DNA of 64,000 bases, taken from positions 46,403 to 110,402 of the forward strand of contig NZ_CAMLSE010000027.1 in the NCBI RefSeq assembly GCF_946482605.1. The letters are read 5' to 3'. This DNA is from an uncultured Dyadobacter sp. (GTDB lineage Bacteria > Bacteroidota > Bacteroidia > Cytophagales > Spirosomataceae). The translations under genes and the position numbers were made by a program. Of this stretch, positions 24,568-32,193 are shown piece by piece; position 1 is the stretch's first letter; the number at the start of each line of letters is the position of its first letter. A model generated the notes under the pieces. That model was not told the origin of the DNA and did not search any database. It saw only the letters and a list, made by a program, of their open reading frames with translations.

Positions 24568-24936
24568 ATGATCAGAATTCTATGCTTTTTCCTGCTGCTG
24601 TCGTCCGCCGCGTTCAGCCAGGCATTCTATGTGGAGCCTACCGAAAAAGGCTTTGAGAAAGAAATCATCGAAAGGATCGGGTTTGCCGGGTTTAAGACTG
24701 TCGCGAAAAAGGAGGACTCCCAGTTCACCGTGTCTTACCATTACCAGCAGAACCGCAGAAATCACAAATTTGAGGCCTATATCAAGGTTGTTGATTCAAA
24801 ATCAGATACGGAGGTATACCGCACCAGCGTCGCGAAGAGAGCGGCCAATGCCTTCAACGGATACCAGGCAATGCCCGCAATTATCTCGAAACTGGCAGAG
24901 GAAGAGCTCTTGCCGAGATTGCAGAAGGGATTCTAG
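24568..24936 (+). CDS. Small secreted protein of unknown function
   Basis: A 122-residue protein I cannot assign. The ATG at 24568 gives a clear signal peptide (MIRILCFFLLLSSAAFSQ). The mature 104 residues are an alpha/beta mix with SQFTVSYHYQQNRRNHKFEAYIKVVDSKSDTEVYRT in the middle and a helical end, resembling small periplasmic proteins that present one beta-sheet. A longer reading from 24487 would run through the terminator hairpin and is rejected. The promoter-like 54 bp just before it recur at 21504. Confidence 0.6.
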   Translation: MIRILCFFLLLSSAAFSQAFYVEPTEKGFEKEIIERIGFAGFKTVAKKEDSQFTVSYHYQQNRRNHKFEAYIKVVDSKSDTEVYRTSVAKRAANAFNGYQAMPAIISKLAEEELLPRLQKGF

Positions 24937-25053
24937 CCCATCCCGGATCCGAACGGCTAATTCTGTAACTCTCAAAAAACAAAGTCAGTATTCTTACGTT
25001 CTCCCCGACTTATTAGGACGCTTTCAAAACGCAACACCAAAGCGCCTAAACCG

Positions 25054-26343
25054 ATGAAAATAATCTATTTACTTTTTTGCGTTGCCGCATCGGTCACGAT
25101 TTCTGTGGCCCAGCAGGCAGCCAACCGCCCCACCGTTGTGGCAGGCTTTCCCGTCAATTATCAGGAAGATTCCGTCGGCACCTACACGCTCCCTGAACTG
25201 CTCCGGACCAATGACGGCAAGCCGGTTACCACCAGCAGTCAATGGACCTCCAAACGACGTCCCGAACTGCTGCGCCTGGCAGAACAAACCCAATTCGGCA
25301 AGACCCCGCCCCGGCCAAAGGATATGACTTTCCGTGCTTTCGACAAAGGCACGCCGGTATTCAATGGCAAGGCGGTTAGAAAGCAGGTGACGGTATATTT
25401 CGCCAAAGACACATCGGATCACAAAATGAATTTGCTGATCTACCTGCCCGCCGGTGCGACCAAGCCTGTGCCGTTATTGATGAACATTTCGTTTGCCGCA
25501 TACAACCAGATCATCGACGACCCCGGTTTGCGGGTGGGAGAAATATGGAACAAAGAGGGCAAAAAGGTAAAGGCCGACAAACCGACCCCGTTCGGGAAAC
25601 TGAATGTGGAGCAATTCCTTGATGCAGGTATCGGCTTCGCGACGGTCTATTACGGTGATATCGAGCCCGACTTCAAGGATGGTTTGCCTTATGGTATTCG
25701 CAAAACCTACCTGAAACCGGGGCAAACCGAACCTGCTCCGGATGAATGGGGCGCTATCGCTGCCTGGGCATGGGGGTTGAGCCGCGCCATGGATTATTTT
25801 GAAACCGACCGTCAGATTGACAGCAGGCGGGTCGCATTGCAGGGCGCGTCGCGCCTGGGAAAAACCGTCCTGTGGGCAGGTATACATGATACACGCTTCA
25901 AGATGGTCATTGCGAGCATCTCCGGTGAAGGAGGGGCCGCATTAGCCCGCAGGAATTATGGAGAAACGATCCGCCACATTTCAGACCCCTCGCGGTATCT
26001 TTACCAGTTTGCCGCCAACTACCACAGTTACGCCGACAAAGTGAATTCCATGCCAATCGACGCGCACATGCTCGTGGCACTCATGGCCCCACGCCCGCTT
26101 TTATTGCAAACAGGCAGTACCGACTACTGGTCGGATCCCAAGGGCGAATTTCTCTCCGCAGTCGCCGCGGCCCCGGTTTATCAGCTCTTCGGCGAAACCG
26201 CCCCTGCCGTAACCACCATGCCCGCCGCCGGCGATACTTCTCTCCTGATGAACCACCTTGGCTATTACATGCACGAAGGCGGTCACACGGTGCTTCCCGA
26301 GGACTGGCAGCTCTTTGTCGGTTATATGAAAAAATATCTCTGA
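25054..26343 (+). CDS. Glucuronoyl esterase-like alpha/beta hydrolase (CE15)
   Basis: A 429-residue secreted esterase with a signal peptide ending near SVAQQ. The alpha/beta-hydrolase core has the CE15 nucleophile motif GASRLGK (Ser266), the acidic segment SGEGGAALARRNYGETI, the MAPRPLLLQTG loop and a terminal histidine in YMHEGGHTVL. CE15 enzymes cleave ester bonds between glucuronoyl side chains of xylan and lignin alcohols. No xylanase is adjacent, so this appears to be a stand-alone accessory enzyme. It has its own upstream region, with a TGTAAC hexamer at 24964, and a terminator-like hairpin after it. Confidence 0.85.
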   Translation: MKIIYLLFCVAASVTISVAQQAANRPTVVAGFPVNYQEDSVGTYTLPELLRTNDGKPVTTSSQWTSKRRPELLRLAEQTQFGKTPPRPKDMTFRAFDKGTPVFNGKAVRKQVTVYFAKDTSDHKMNLLIYLPAGATKPVPLLMNISFAAYNQIIDDPGLRVGEIWNKEGKKVKADKPTPFGKLNVEQFLDAGIGFATVYYGDIEPDFKDGLPYGIRKTYLKPGQTEPAPDEWGAIAAWAWGLSRAMDYFETDRQIDSRRVALQGASRLGKTVLWAGIHDTRFKMVIASISGEGGAALARRNYGETIRHISDPSRYLYQFAANYHSYADKVNSMPIDAHMLVALMAPRPLLLQTGSTDYWSDPKGEFLSAVAAAPVYQLFGETAPAVTTMPAAGDTSLLMNHLGYYMHEGGHTVLPEDWQLFVGYMKKYL

Positions 26344-26359
26344 GTAGATTTCAAGGTCA

Positions 26360-26405
26360 CGAAGACGCAATCGGCACGAATGCACTATGCCGATTTGTAT
26401 CTTCG
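26360..26405 (+). terminator. Terminator-like hairpin after the CE15 gene
   Basis: AATCGGCA (26369-26376) pairs with TGCCGATT (26388-26395), and outer CGAAGA/TCTTCG extends the stem. There is no long T-run. Confidence 0.45.
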
Positions 26406-26446
26406 TACCCTTCAAATTATTAAAAAAATCAAATCTAAATGCATCA

Positions 26447-26462
26447 ATGCAAACGTTTGCAT
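26447..26462. promoter_or_regulatory. LacI-family-type operator palindrome upstream of inositol phosphate synthase
   Basis: ATGCAAACGTTTGCAT is a perfect 16-bp palindrome centred on CpG, the form typical of LacI/GalR-family operators (compare the CcpA cre core). It lies 122 bp upstream of the ATG at 26585. No LacI-family regulator is encoded in this window. Confidence 0.6.
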
Positions 26463-26584
26463 AAATATTCAATTAGTATTGACATCACCAACTATAATGA
26501 TTTATTTTGAGCTAAAATCAATGTTTATTATTTAATAAATTATTTTAATAATAACTATTTATTCAAAAGCTCAAACTATTGGAA

Positions 26585-27805
26585 ATGTCAAATACTGAAA
26601 AAAAGATAAAGGTTGCCATCGTGGGCGTTGGAAATTGTGCCAGTTCACTGGTGCAGGGTGTGGAGTACTACACCCGTTTCTCTGAAAAAACCTCCGGCCT
26701 AATGGCCGACCACATCGGCGGTTACCGGGCGGAACACATCGAATTTGTATGCGGCTTCGACATCGACGAGCGTAAAATAGGCTTGCCGCTTCGCAAAGCC
26801 ATTTTCTCAAAACCCAACTGCGCCATCGAACTTTACACCGACATTACTACCGATGCGCCGGTGTATCGTTCCCCCGTACTCGACGGCGTTTCACCTCAGA
26901 TGCTCGCCTATCCCGCCGACAATCGCTTTGTCATTCAGCACGAACTTAAAGCAACTGACACGCTGGCGGACAGCGAAAACTACGATCCGGCAATGACGCT
27001 GGCGATACGGGAGGAGATCACAGCCCGTTTAAAGGAGCACGAAGCCGAAATACTGATCAACTACCTACCCGTCGGCTCTCAGCTGGCAACCGAATTTTAC
27101 GCCGAAATTTGCCTCGAACTAGGCATTTCGCTGGTAAACTGTATACCGGTATTTATCGCCTCCGATCCGGAATGGGAGCAGAAGTTTATCGACGCAGGCA
27201 TCCCGATCATCGGTGACGACATGCGCAGCCAATTTGGAGCGAGTATCCTTTCGCAAATGTTGCAGGAATTGGCATTTGAACGCGGTCACCATGTAAAGGC
27301 CCATATTCAGCGCAACGTGGGCGGCAACACCGACTTCCTAAATATGGAGGACAAAAACCGGTTGAAGTCGAAAAAAATATCAAAGGAAAATGTGATCCGT
27401 GCCCAAAACGAAATTCGTGGCATTTCGACGGCCGACAGCTTCCTGCACGCAGGCCCGTCGGAATACATTGCTTTCTATGGCGACAACAAAGTGGCTAACT
27501 TCCGCCTTGAACTGGAAGGATTTATGGGCTCACCGGTAACCCTGGACGCACAACTATCGGTGCAGGATTCGCCCAACTCGGCAGGGGTGGTAATCGACGC
27601 GGTCCGCTATGTGTACGTGGCACGTGAAATGGGGTTGGTAGGTGCACTGAGGGGACCTTCCGCCGCGACACAAAAAACACCCCCTCAGCAGATGATGTTT
27701 GCGGACGCGACCTATGAATGTCATGCATTAGCTAAACGCGAATTGACAGCATCAACCCGGAAACAACTGAAACCGGATAGCCTGCTGGTTGAACGAATGG
27801 ACTAA
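26585..27805 (+). CDS. Inositol-3-phosphate synthase
   Basis: A 406-residue NAD-dependent myo-inositol-1-phosphate synthase, which converts glucose-6-phosphate to inositol-3-phosphate for inositol lipids. The N-terminal Rossmann motif is VAIVGVGNCASSLVQGVEYY, and conserved blocks include LINYLPVGS, GDDMRSQFGASILSQML, RNVGGNTDFLNM and KSKKISKEN. The length fits the bacterial/archaeal short form. ATG 26585 is chosen over a TTG six bases upstream. A LacI-type operator precedes it and a strong terminator follows, so the gene is probably a single-gene unit. Bacteroidota use inositol in phospholipid and sphingolipid head groups. Confidence 0.93.
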   Translation: MSNTEKKIKVAIVGVGNCASSLVQGVEYYTRFSEKTSGLMADHIGGYRAEHIEFVCGFDIDERKIGLPLRKAIFSKPNCAIELYTDITTDAPVYRSPVLDGVSPQMLAYPADNRFVIQHELKATDTLADSENYDPAMTLAIREEITARLKEHEAEILINYLPVGSQLATEFYAEICLELGISLVNCIPVFIASDPEWEQKFIDAGIPIIGDDMRSQFGASILSQMLQELAFERGHHVKAHIQRNVGGNTDFLNMEDKNRLKSKKISKENVIRAQNEIRGISTADSFLHAGPSEYIAFYGDNKVANFRLELEGFMGSPVTLDAQLSVQDSPNSAGVVIDAVRYVYVAREMGLVGALRGPSAATQKTPPQQMMFADATYECHALAKRELTASTRKQLKPDSLLVERMD

Positions 27806-27824
27806 TCAGCCGTGAAAAAAGCGC

Positions 27825-27855
27825 AGAGGCTACCGGATTTTTGGTAGCCTCTTTT
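27825..27855 (+). terminator. Terminator after inositol phosphate synthase
   Basis: AGAGGCTACC (27825-27834) pairs exactly with GGTAGCCTCT (27843-27852) around an 8-nt loop, followed by TTT. Convergent genes may share it. Confidence 0.8.
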
Positions 27856-27878
27856 GCTTCATCAAACCACCTGTACTC

Positions 27879-28964
27879 TTATCTTGCTATCACAATAGGA
27901 TGGCTCTCCACCTGTGAATTGTCCATTAAAAGCTGTACTACATAGGCTCCGCTGCGGATTCCCCTCAGGTTAATGCGCTTCTCAGGGACTAACGCTGACC
28001 TATATACTTCCACTCCTTTTAAGTCGCGGATCGACACCTGCTTTACATCAACCCAGCTTTCAGCATTAATAATCAATTCGTCACTCGCCGGATTAGGAAA
28101 AAAAGCACTTCTGTTTTCAAAATCTACGATCTGAATACGACTATGAGCACTGCTCCCATCCAGGTCTACCATTTTTAACCGGTAAAGATTTTTACCATTC
28201 ATAGGAGCTTTATCCGTAGCGGAATAGTGTACCAGACCATTGCTCTCGCCTTTTGCCGGAACCTCGGCCACCTTGGACCAAACTCTACCATCACGGCTCC
28301 GTTCCAGCTCGAAATGCGCACTGTTGGCCTCCTCCGATGTCGACCAAACCGATTGAACTACATTGCCTTCACGTTTGGCTTCAAACCTTATCAGTTTGAC
28401 TGGAAGAGCAATTTCATCATCAGCAAAAACAAAGGCGCGATAAACGTTCTCACCTGCATAGTTGGACCAGGAGCTACCAAACTCATCATTAATCGTTCGT
28501 GGCTTAGCGATGAGCGTGGTAGCCGCCCCTGAAAAGTTAATCGTATAGGAGCCTAGTTTCACAAACGTACTCGTATTCAGGTCCTGATTGGCGTCTGCCC
28601 GTTCGATCGTCAAACCGAGACCATGCATACCCGGTGGCGGATCACCTGGAACAAGGGCCTGCACTCCGATACTGGCGGAAGCGTAAGTCGGGTCACCAAC
28701 TCCCGAACCATTTACTACCGTCACCCCATTAGGAAGTGTTAAGTCCAGCCTGATATTTGCAGCTATCCACTGGCCATTTTCTGGACCTCCATAGTTTGTT
28801 CCTCCTTTCGCTTCCAAATCGAACGTCCATTTTGTCATATCGGCACTCAACGTTTTGTTTGTAAAAGAAAGGACAATGTCCTGGGCGCAAACATCGAGAC
28901 ATATGGAACCAAGAAAAAGCAGTAATGTCGCGAAGGGCTTCAAAAAGTGTGTCATAGTTTTCAT
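27879..28964 (-). CDS. Secreted T9SS type A sorting-domain protein with N-terminal beta-sandwich
   Basis: A 361-residue secreted protein. After the signal peptide (to about CAQ at 28) comes a 150-residue beta-sandwich (LSFTNKTLSADMTKWTFDLEAKGG, ...LGSYTINFSGAATTL), whose pattern loosely recalls cohesin-like folds. A second region (about 185-275, ALPVKLIRFEAKREGNVVQSVWSTSEEANSAHFELERS) is the fibronectin-like linker common in Bacteroidota surface proteins. The end is a T9SS type A domain (FFPNPASDELIINAES...GAYVVQLLMDNSQ). It starts 11 bp after the stop of the upstream dockerin-like gene, so the pair is likely an operon. Specific role unknown. Confidence 0.82.
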   Translation of the reverse strand: MKTMTHFLKPFATLLLFLGSICLDVCAQDIVLSFTNKTLSADMTKWTFDLEAKGGTNYGGPENGQWIAANIRLDLTLPNGVTVVNGSGVGDPTYASASIGVQALVPGDPPPGMHGLGLTIERADANQDLNTSTFVKLGSYTINFSGAATTLIAKPRTINDEFGSSWSNYAGENVYRAFVFADDEIALPVKLIRFEAKREGNVVQSVWSTSEEANSAHFELERSRDGRVWSKVAEVPAKGESNGLVHYSATDKAPMNGKNLYRLKMVDLDGSSAHSRIQIVDFENRSAFFPNPASDELIINAESWVDVKQVSIRDLKGVEVYRSALVPEKRINLRGIRSGAYVVQLLMDNSQVESHPIVIAR

Positions 28965-28975
28965 TGTGTTTGTGT

Positions 28976-30691
28976 TTAGAACTTCTTGATAAGGATCGAA
29001 AACAGCCCTGCATTGAATCTGTTCCGTTGCGTGGTAATGTCGGTGTTGTCAATGAGGCCGTTCATATTCAGGTCCCGCGATGAATAGACATTAAACATCC
29101 CCTGGTTAAATGCATTTCTGGTCTGCGTGATATCCTGGTTGTTCACAATGTAGTTTTGAACTACGTCACCATTTTGCATGCACCAAATCCCATTCACCAG
29201 TCTCATTTGCGCAGGCACGGTACCATCGTTGTATGCCTGTGCGAAGGCCGTGGTAAAGTCGTAGTCAACCTGCCCGTCGCTGAATTTCGTCAGAACTCTG
29301 CTCGCGATCGCCAGATGATTGCGATGTTTCAGAATAACCCTGACACTTCCGCTCTGAGGCTTAAATGAAGGAACAGAGCCGTCGATATCTACAATCGACC
29401 CATTGGTTTTGACCAGAAGGCTTTTACTTTCAAGTACCGTCGCAGAATTAGCAGCGTCGCGGATTTCGACCTGAATCCAATCTACAATCGCACCTGCGAC
29501 GGCATTGACATCATTTATATCCGGATGAACCTTTCCGGAATGATACGGATCGGCAGTCGGCAATAATCCTCCGCTTTTAGATACTTGCAAATCGTTACGC
29601 ATCACTGTACCCGACGATGACATGGCACCTTGCAGCGCAACCTTCACGTTGAGTCTTACGACCGGACAGATTTCGTTAACAATCGTAACCTTTTTATTGG
29701 CCTGATCAGTGCCTCCATTCTGCAAGCCGCTTTTATTGTAACAGTTATTACCTGCGTGGTAGAAAAAAGCATAGTAATCTCCGGCCTGAGTAATTGAAGT
29801 AGGATCCTGGATCGGCAAGCCGGAATGCGTCGTATTATCGAACCATTGCAGCACAGTTCCATCCGGCGGCGTCTGGTTGTATAAGCTATTCAGATTTACA
29901 GCGCCGGGAGGGCACCCTGTGGATAACAGACATCCGTCTTCCGAGCAGAGTATTGGAACCTGGGCAGTGATGAATGACTTTGCAGAGAATGTTGTATTAA
30001 AGCAGCCTGTCGTGCTGTTGTGAAAAAAGGCATAGTGGTTACCCCCATTCACATTCCCGATTGTTACCGGTTGCCCTGAGTGCGTTTCGTCCAAATACCA
30101 TTCAACCGAATAACCTGTCGGGGGCGTACCATCCACATAGTCGTTCAAGACAATAGTCGGTTCTCCTTGCTGGCAGTAAAACTCTTTGTTCGGTTTCAAA
30201 GGAACCTGACCAATAGCAGGACATTCGACGGTAACAGTAACCAGCGCGTTTGATGCTGCAGTATTATAACAGTTGTTGGTATAGTCATAAATAAATGCGT
30301 AGTAGCTGCCGGGAGCAGCAACCGCAGTCGGGTCTGCGGCAAAGTTTCCGGAACGATCCGCGCTGCTAAACCATCTGTATTCGGTCCCGGCAGGTTTTAA
30401 AGACGTAACAAGAGCATTCAGGTTAACTGTGGTAGACGGGTAGACAATCGAAATCGTATTACTACTCAGCAATACCTGCTTGGTTCCCGCAAGACAGCTT
30501 TCAAAATTACCCTGCTGAATCATGACCATATGATCGGTATCGGATACCTTGGGGGAATTTGTCACAGATATCCAACCGGCGCGAAGGCGACCAAAGCGTG
30601 ATGCGGCACCGTTCGCAAAAGGAATCTCGTGAGCATATAGACTAAATAGTCCTGTAAAAAATATTGTTAGTGTTAAAATCAGTTTTTTCAT
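28976..30691 (-). CDS. Secreted repeat protein with dockerin-like C-terminus
   Basis: A 571-residue secreted protein with a signal peptide (to about YAH). Three Ig-like repeats of roughly 80 residues (about 65-330) share WF/WY..(T/H)HSG and YYAF..(Y/H)..NNCYN elements. A conserved Bacteroidota surface domain follows (LQGAM..., VDWIQVEIRDAAN, SVRVILKHRNHLAI). The end holds two dockerin-like calcium loops: DVVQNYIVNNQDITQTRNAF and, 31 residues later, DLNMNGLIDNTDITTQRNRF. It has no T9SS sorting domain of its own, while the next gene does. Surface attachment through the dockerin-like end is plausible but unproven. Confidence 0.78.
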   Translation of the reverse strand: MKKLILTLTIFFTGLFSLYAHEIPFANGAASRFGRLRAGWISVTNSPKVSDTDHMVMIQQGNFESCLAGTKQVLLSSNTISIVYPSTTVNLNALVTSLKPAGTEYRWFSSADRSGNFAADPTAVAAPGSYYAFIYDYTNNCYNTAASNALVTVTVECPAIGQVPLKPNKEFYCQQGEPTIVLNDYVDGTPPTGYSVEWYLDETHSGQPVTIGNVNGGNHYAFFHNSTTGCFNTTFSAKSFITAQVPILCSEDGCLLSTGCPPGAVNLNSLYNQTPPDGTVLQWFDNTTHSGLPIQDPTSITQAGDYYAFFYHAGNNCYNKSGLQNGGTDQANKKVTIVNEICPVVRLNVKVALQGAMSSSGTVMRNDLQVSKSGGLLPTADPYHSGKVHPDINDVNAVAGAIVDWIQVEIRDAANSATVLESKSLLVKTNGSIVDIDGSVPSFKPQSGSVRVILKHRNHLAIASRVLTKFSDGQVDYDFTTAFAQAYNDGTVPAQMRLVNGIWCMQNGDVVQNYIVNNQDITQTRNAFNQGMFNVYSSRDLNMNGLIDNTDITTQRNRFNAGLFSILIKKF

Positions 30692-31025
30692 AAGTCTTGT
30701 GCGCTAAATGAGTTGAAATTCAACAGCGCTGCATCATAATTATGTGTGTGTGCAGCATAAGCTTTATTGTTTTACTTTAATCAAAATCGGCTTTCCTCTA
30801 TGCATAGGCTCTCTGTTTTACGTGTGTAATGTGATTATTGCTTTTGTAAAGCCAAAGATGATCCTATTCAGATGACAAAGCCTATTCTGATGAATCTTAG
30901 GTGGAGAACAATAAACCAACGGAAGCAAATAAAATGTAACTACCTAGTAATTAATCAGATAGTCCATTACAAAACAAAAAGCCGTTCAAAAGCTTGAACG
31001 GCTGCAACTTAGAAACGAAAAACCC
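30692..31025. other. Intergenic region upstream of the repeat-protein operon
   Basis: A 334-bp AT-rich stretch between two minus-strand genes. It contains the terminator of the DeoR gene (30980-31003) and should hold the promoter of the gene ending at 28976. No other ORF or repeat is evident. Confidence 0.5.
30980..31003 (-). terminator. Terminator of the DeoR-family gene
   Basis: AGCCGTTCAA and TTGAACGGCT are exact complements around AAGC. On the minus strand the hairpin is followed by TTTTTGTTTT, so it ends the DeoR transcript. Confidence 0.85.
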
Positions 31026-31793
31026 TTACCTCCCAGCCACCAGCACCTTCACGCCGCGGTCTTCCAGGGCCTGCACCGACTCGGGTGATACTTCCGAATC
31101 CGTCACGATGTATTGCACCTGGTCCAAATCGCAGATCTTGCCAATCCCCCGCTTCCCGAATTTCGTATGATCGGCCAGTACCACCACGATTTGCGCCGTG
31201 CTGATCATTTTCTGATTCAGCCCCGCCTCGGTGAGGTTGCTGATCGACAGCCCGAAATCAAAATCGATGCCGTCGACGCCTATAAAAAGAACGCCACAGG
31301 AAATGTGGTCCAGAATGTATTCGGCATAAGAGCCGGCCACGGACGACGAGTTCTGGCGAATCAGTCCACCCAATTGCAGCACTTCCACATTGGGACGGTT
31401 ACTGAGCTCTAATGTAACTTTCACGGCAGGTGTAATCACCGTAATATGTTTCGAAGGGTGCAGGCAGCGCGCGAGCTCGAATACCGTCGTTCCGGAGCCG
31501 ATCATGATCGAGTCCGTCTGCCGGATCAGCGTAAGCGCTTCCCTGGCAATGCCCTGCTTTTCATCGGAATTAATAAACTCCTTTTCATTGATCGGCCGCT
31601 CTACGGCATAAGGATTGTTCAGCGATCCTCCTCCGTGCGTCCTGAACAGCAGGTTTTTGTCTTCCAGCAATTTCAGATCCTTCCGGATCGTCACGCCAGA
31701 AACCTGCATTTGCTCCGAAAGCTGAACGATACTTACCGTGCCGGCGCGTTTCAGCTCCTGTAAAATGAATTGATGCCTCTCCGTAATTGTCAT
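31026..31793 (-). CDS. DeoR/GlpR family transcription regulator
   Basis: A 255-residue repressor. The N-terminal DeoR HTH (about 1-57) reads MTITERHQFILQELKRAG...LSEQMQVSGVTIRKDLKLLE, and the C-terminal DeoRC sensor domain (75-235) has the sugar-phosphate-binding loops MIGSGTTVFELA and FIGVDGIDFDFGLS. ATG 31793 is preferred over the start ten codons upstream. It is divergent from the TonB receptor that begins the carbohydrate locus, with 400 bp between, and very likely represses that locus until a phosphorylated sugar binds. A terminator follows its stop. Confidence 0.9.
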   Translation of the reverse strand: MTITERHQFILQELKRAGTVSIVQLSEQMQVSGVTIRKDLKLLEDKNLLFRTHGGGSLNNPYAVERPINEKEFINSDEKQGIAREALTLIRQTDSIMIGSGTTVFELARCLHPSKHITVITPAVKVTLELSNRPNVEVLQLGGLIRQNSSSVAGSYAEYILDHISCGVLFIGVDGIDFDFGLSISNLTEAGLNQKMISTAQIVVVLADHTKFGKRGIGKICDLDQVQYIVTDSEVSPESVQALEDRGVKVLVAGR

Positions 31794-32193
31794 TTCGATA
31801 CACTTTGAAAGCAAGTATAACAATAGTTTCCGGAATCGGGAAGACCACTCGCAAAGTCCGTGATACCAGACCAGATATATTTATTTTTTTAATATAAAAA
31901 ATACAATTAAAAGCCCGCATAGTAACCAAAATACTAGCTATGCCTGCATATTATCATATTGTTATTTATAAAACTCACTTGTTTCAATTAGTTTAATAAA
32001 CTTTAATTTTGTTTAAATAATTTAATTTCACTTTGTTTGCATGGTCTAATAGCCCCGATAATTGCTTTATTATATTGCAATTGTGCAAAACAATGCCCTA
32101 GCAAGCTCCAAGGCGCCGGAGACTGCCGGGAAAGTGAAATAAATTTTAATACAACATTACCAAAAATGTAAAATTTACATCTACTCAATTCCT
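31794..32193. promoter_or_regulatory. Divergent control region between DeoR gene and TonB receptor
   Basis: A 400-bp, strongly AT-rich spacer. Around 31990-32040 it holds the small palindrome GTTTAATAAAC and repeated TTTAA/ACTTT elements ending in TCACTTTG, a near-match to the -7 box. DeoR half-sites could lie here, but no single operator stands out by eye. Confidence 0.4.

Noticed and set aside
24964..24969. TGTAAC before the CE15 gene as a third copper site
   Set aside because: No -7 box lies at the 21-nt spacing, and the gene has no link to copper.
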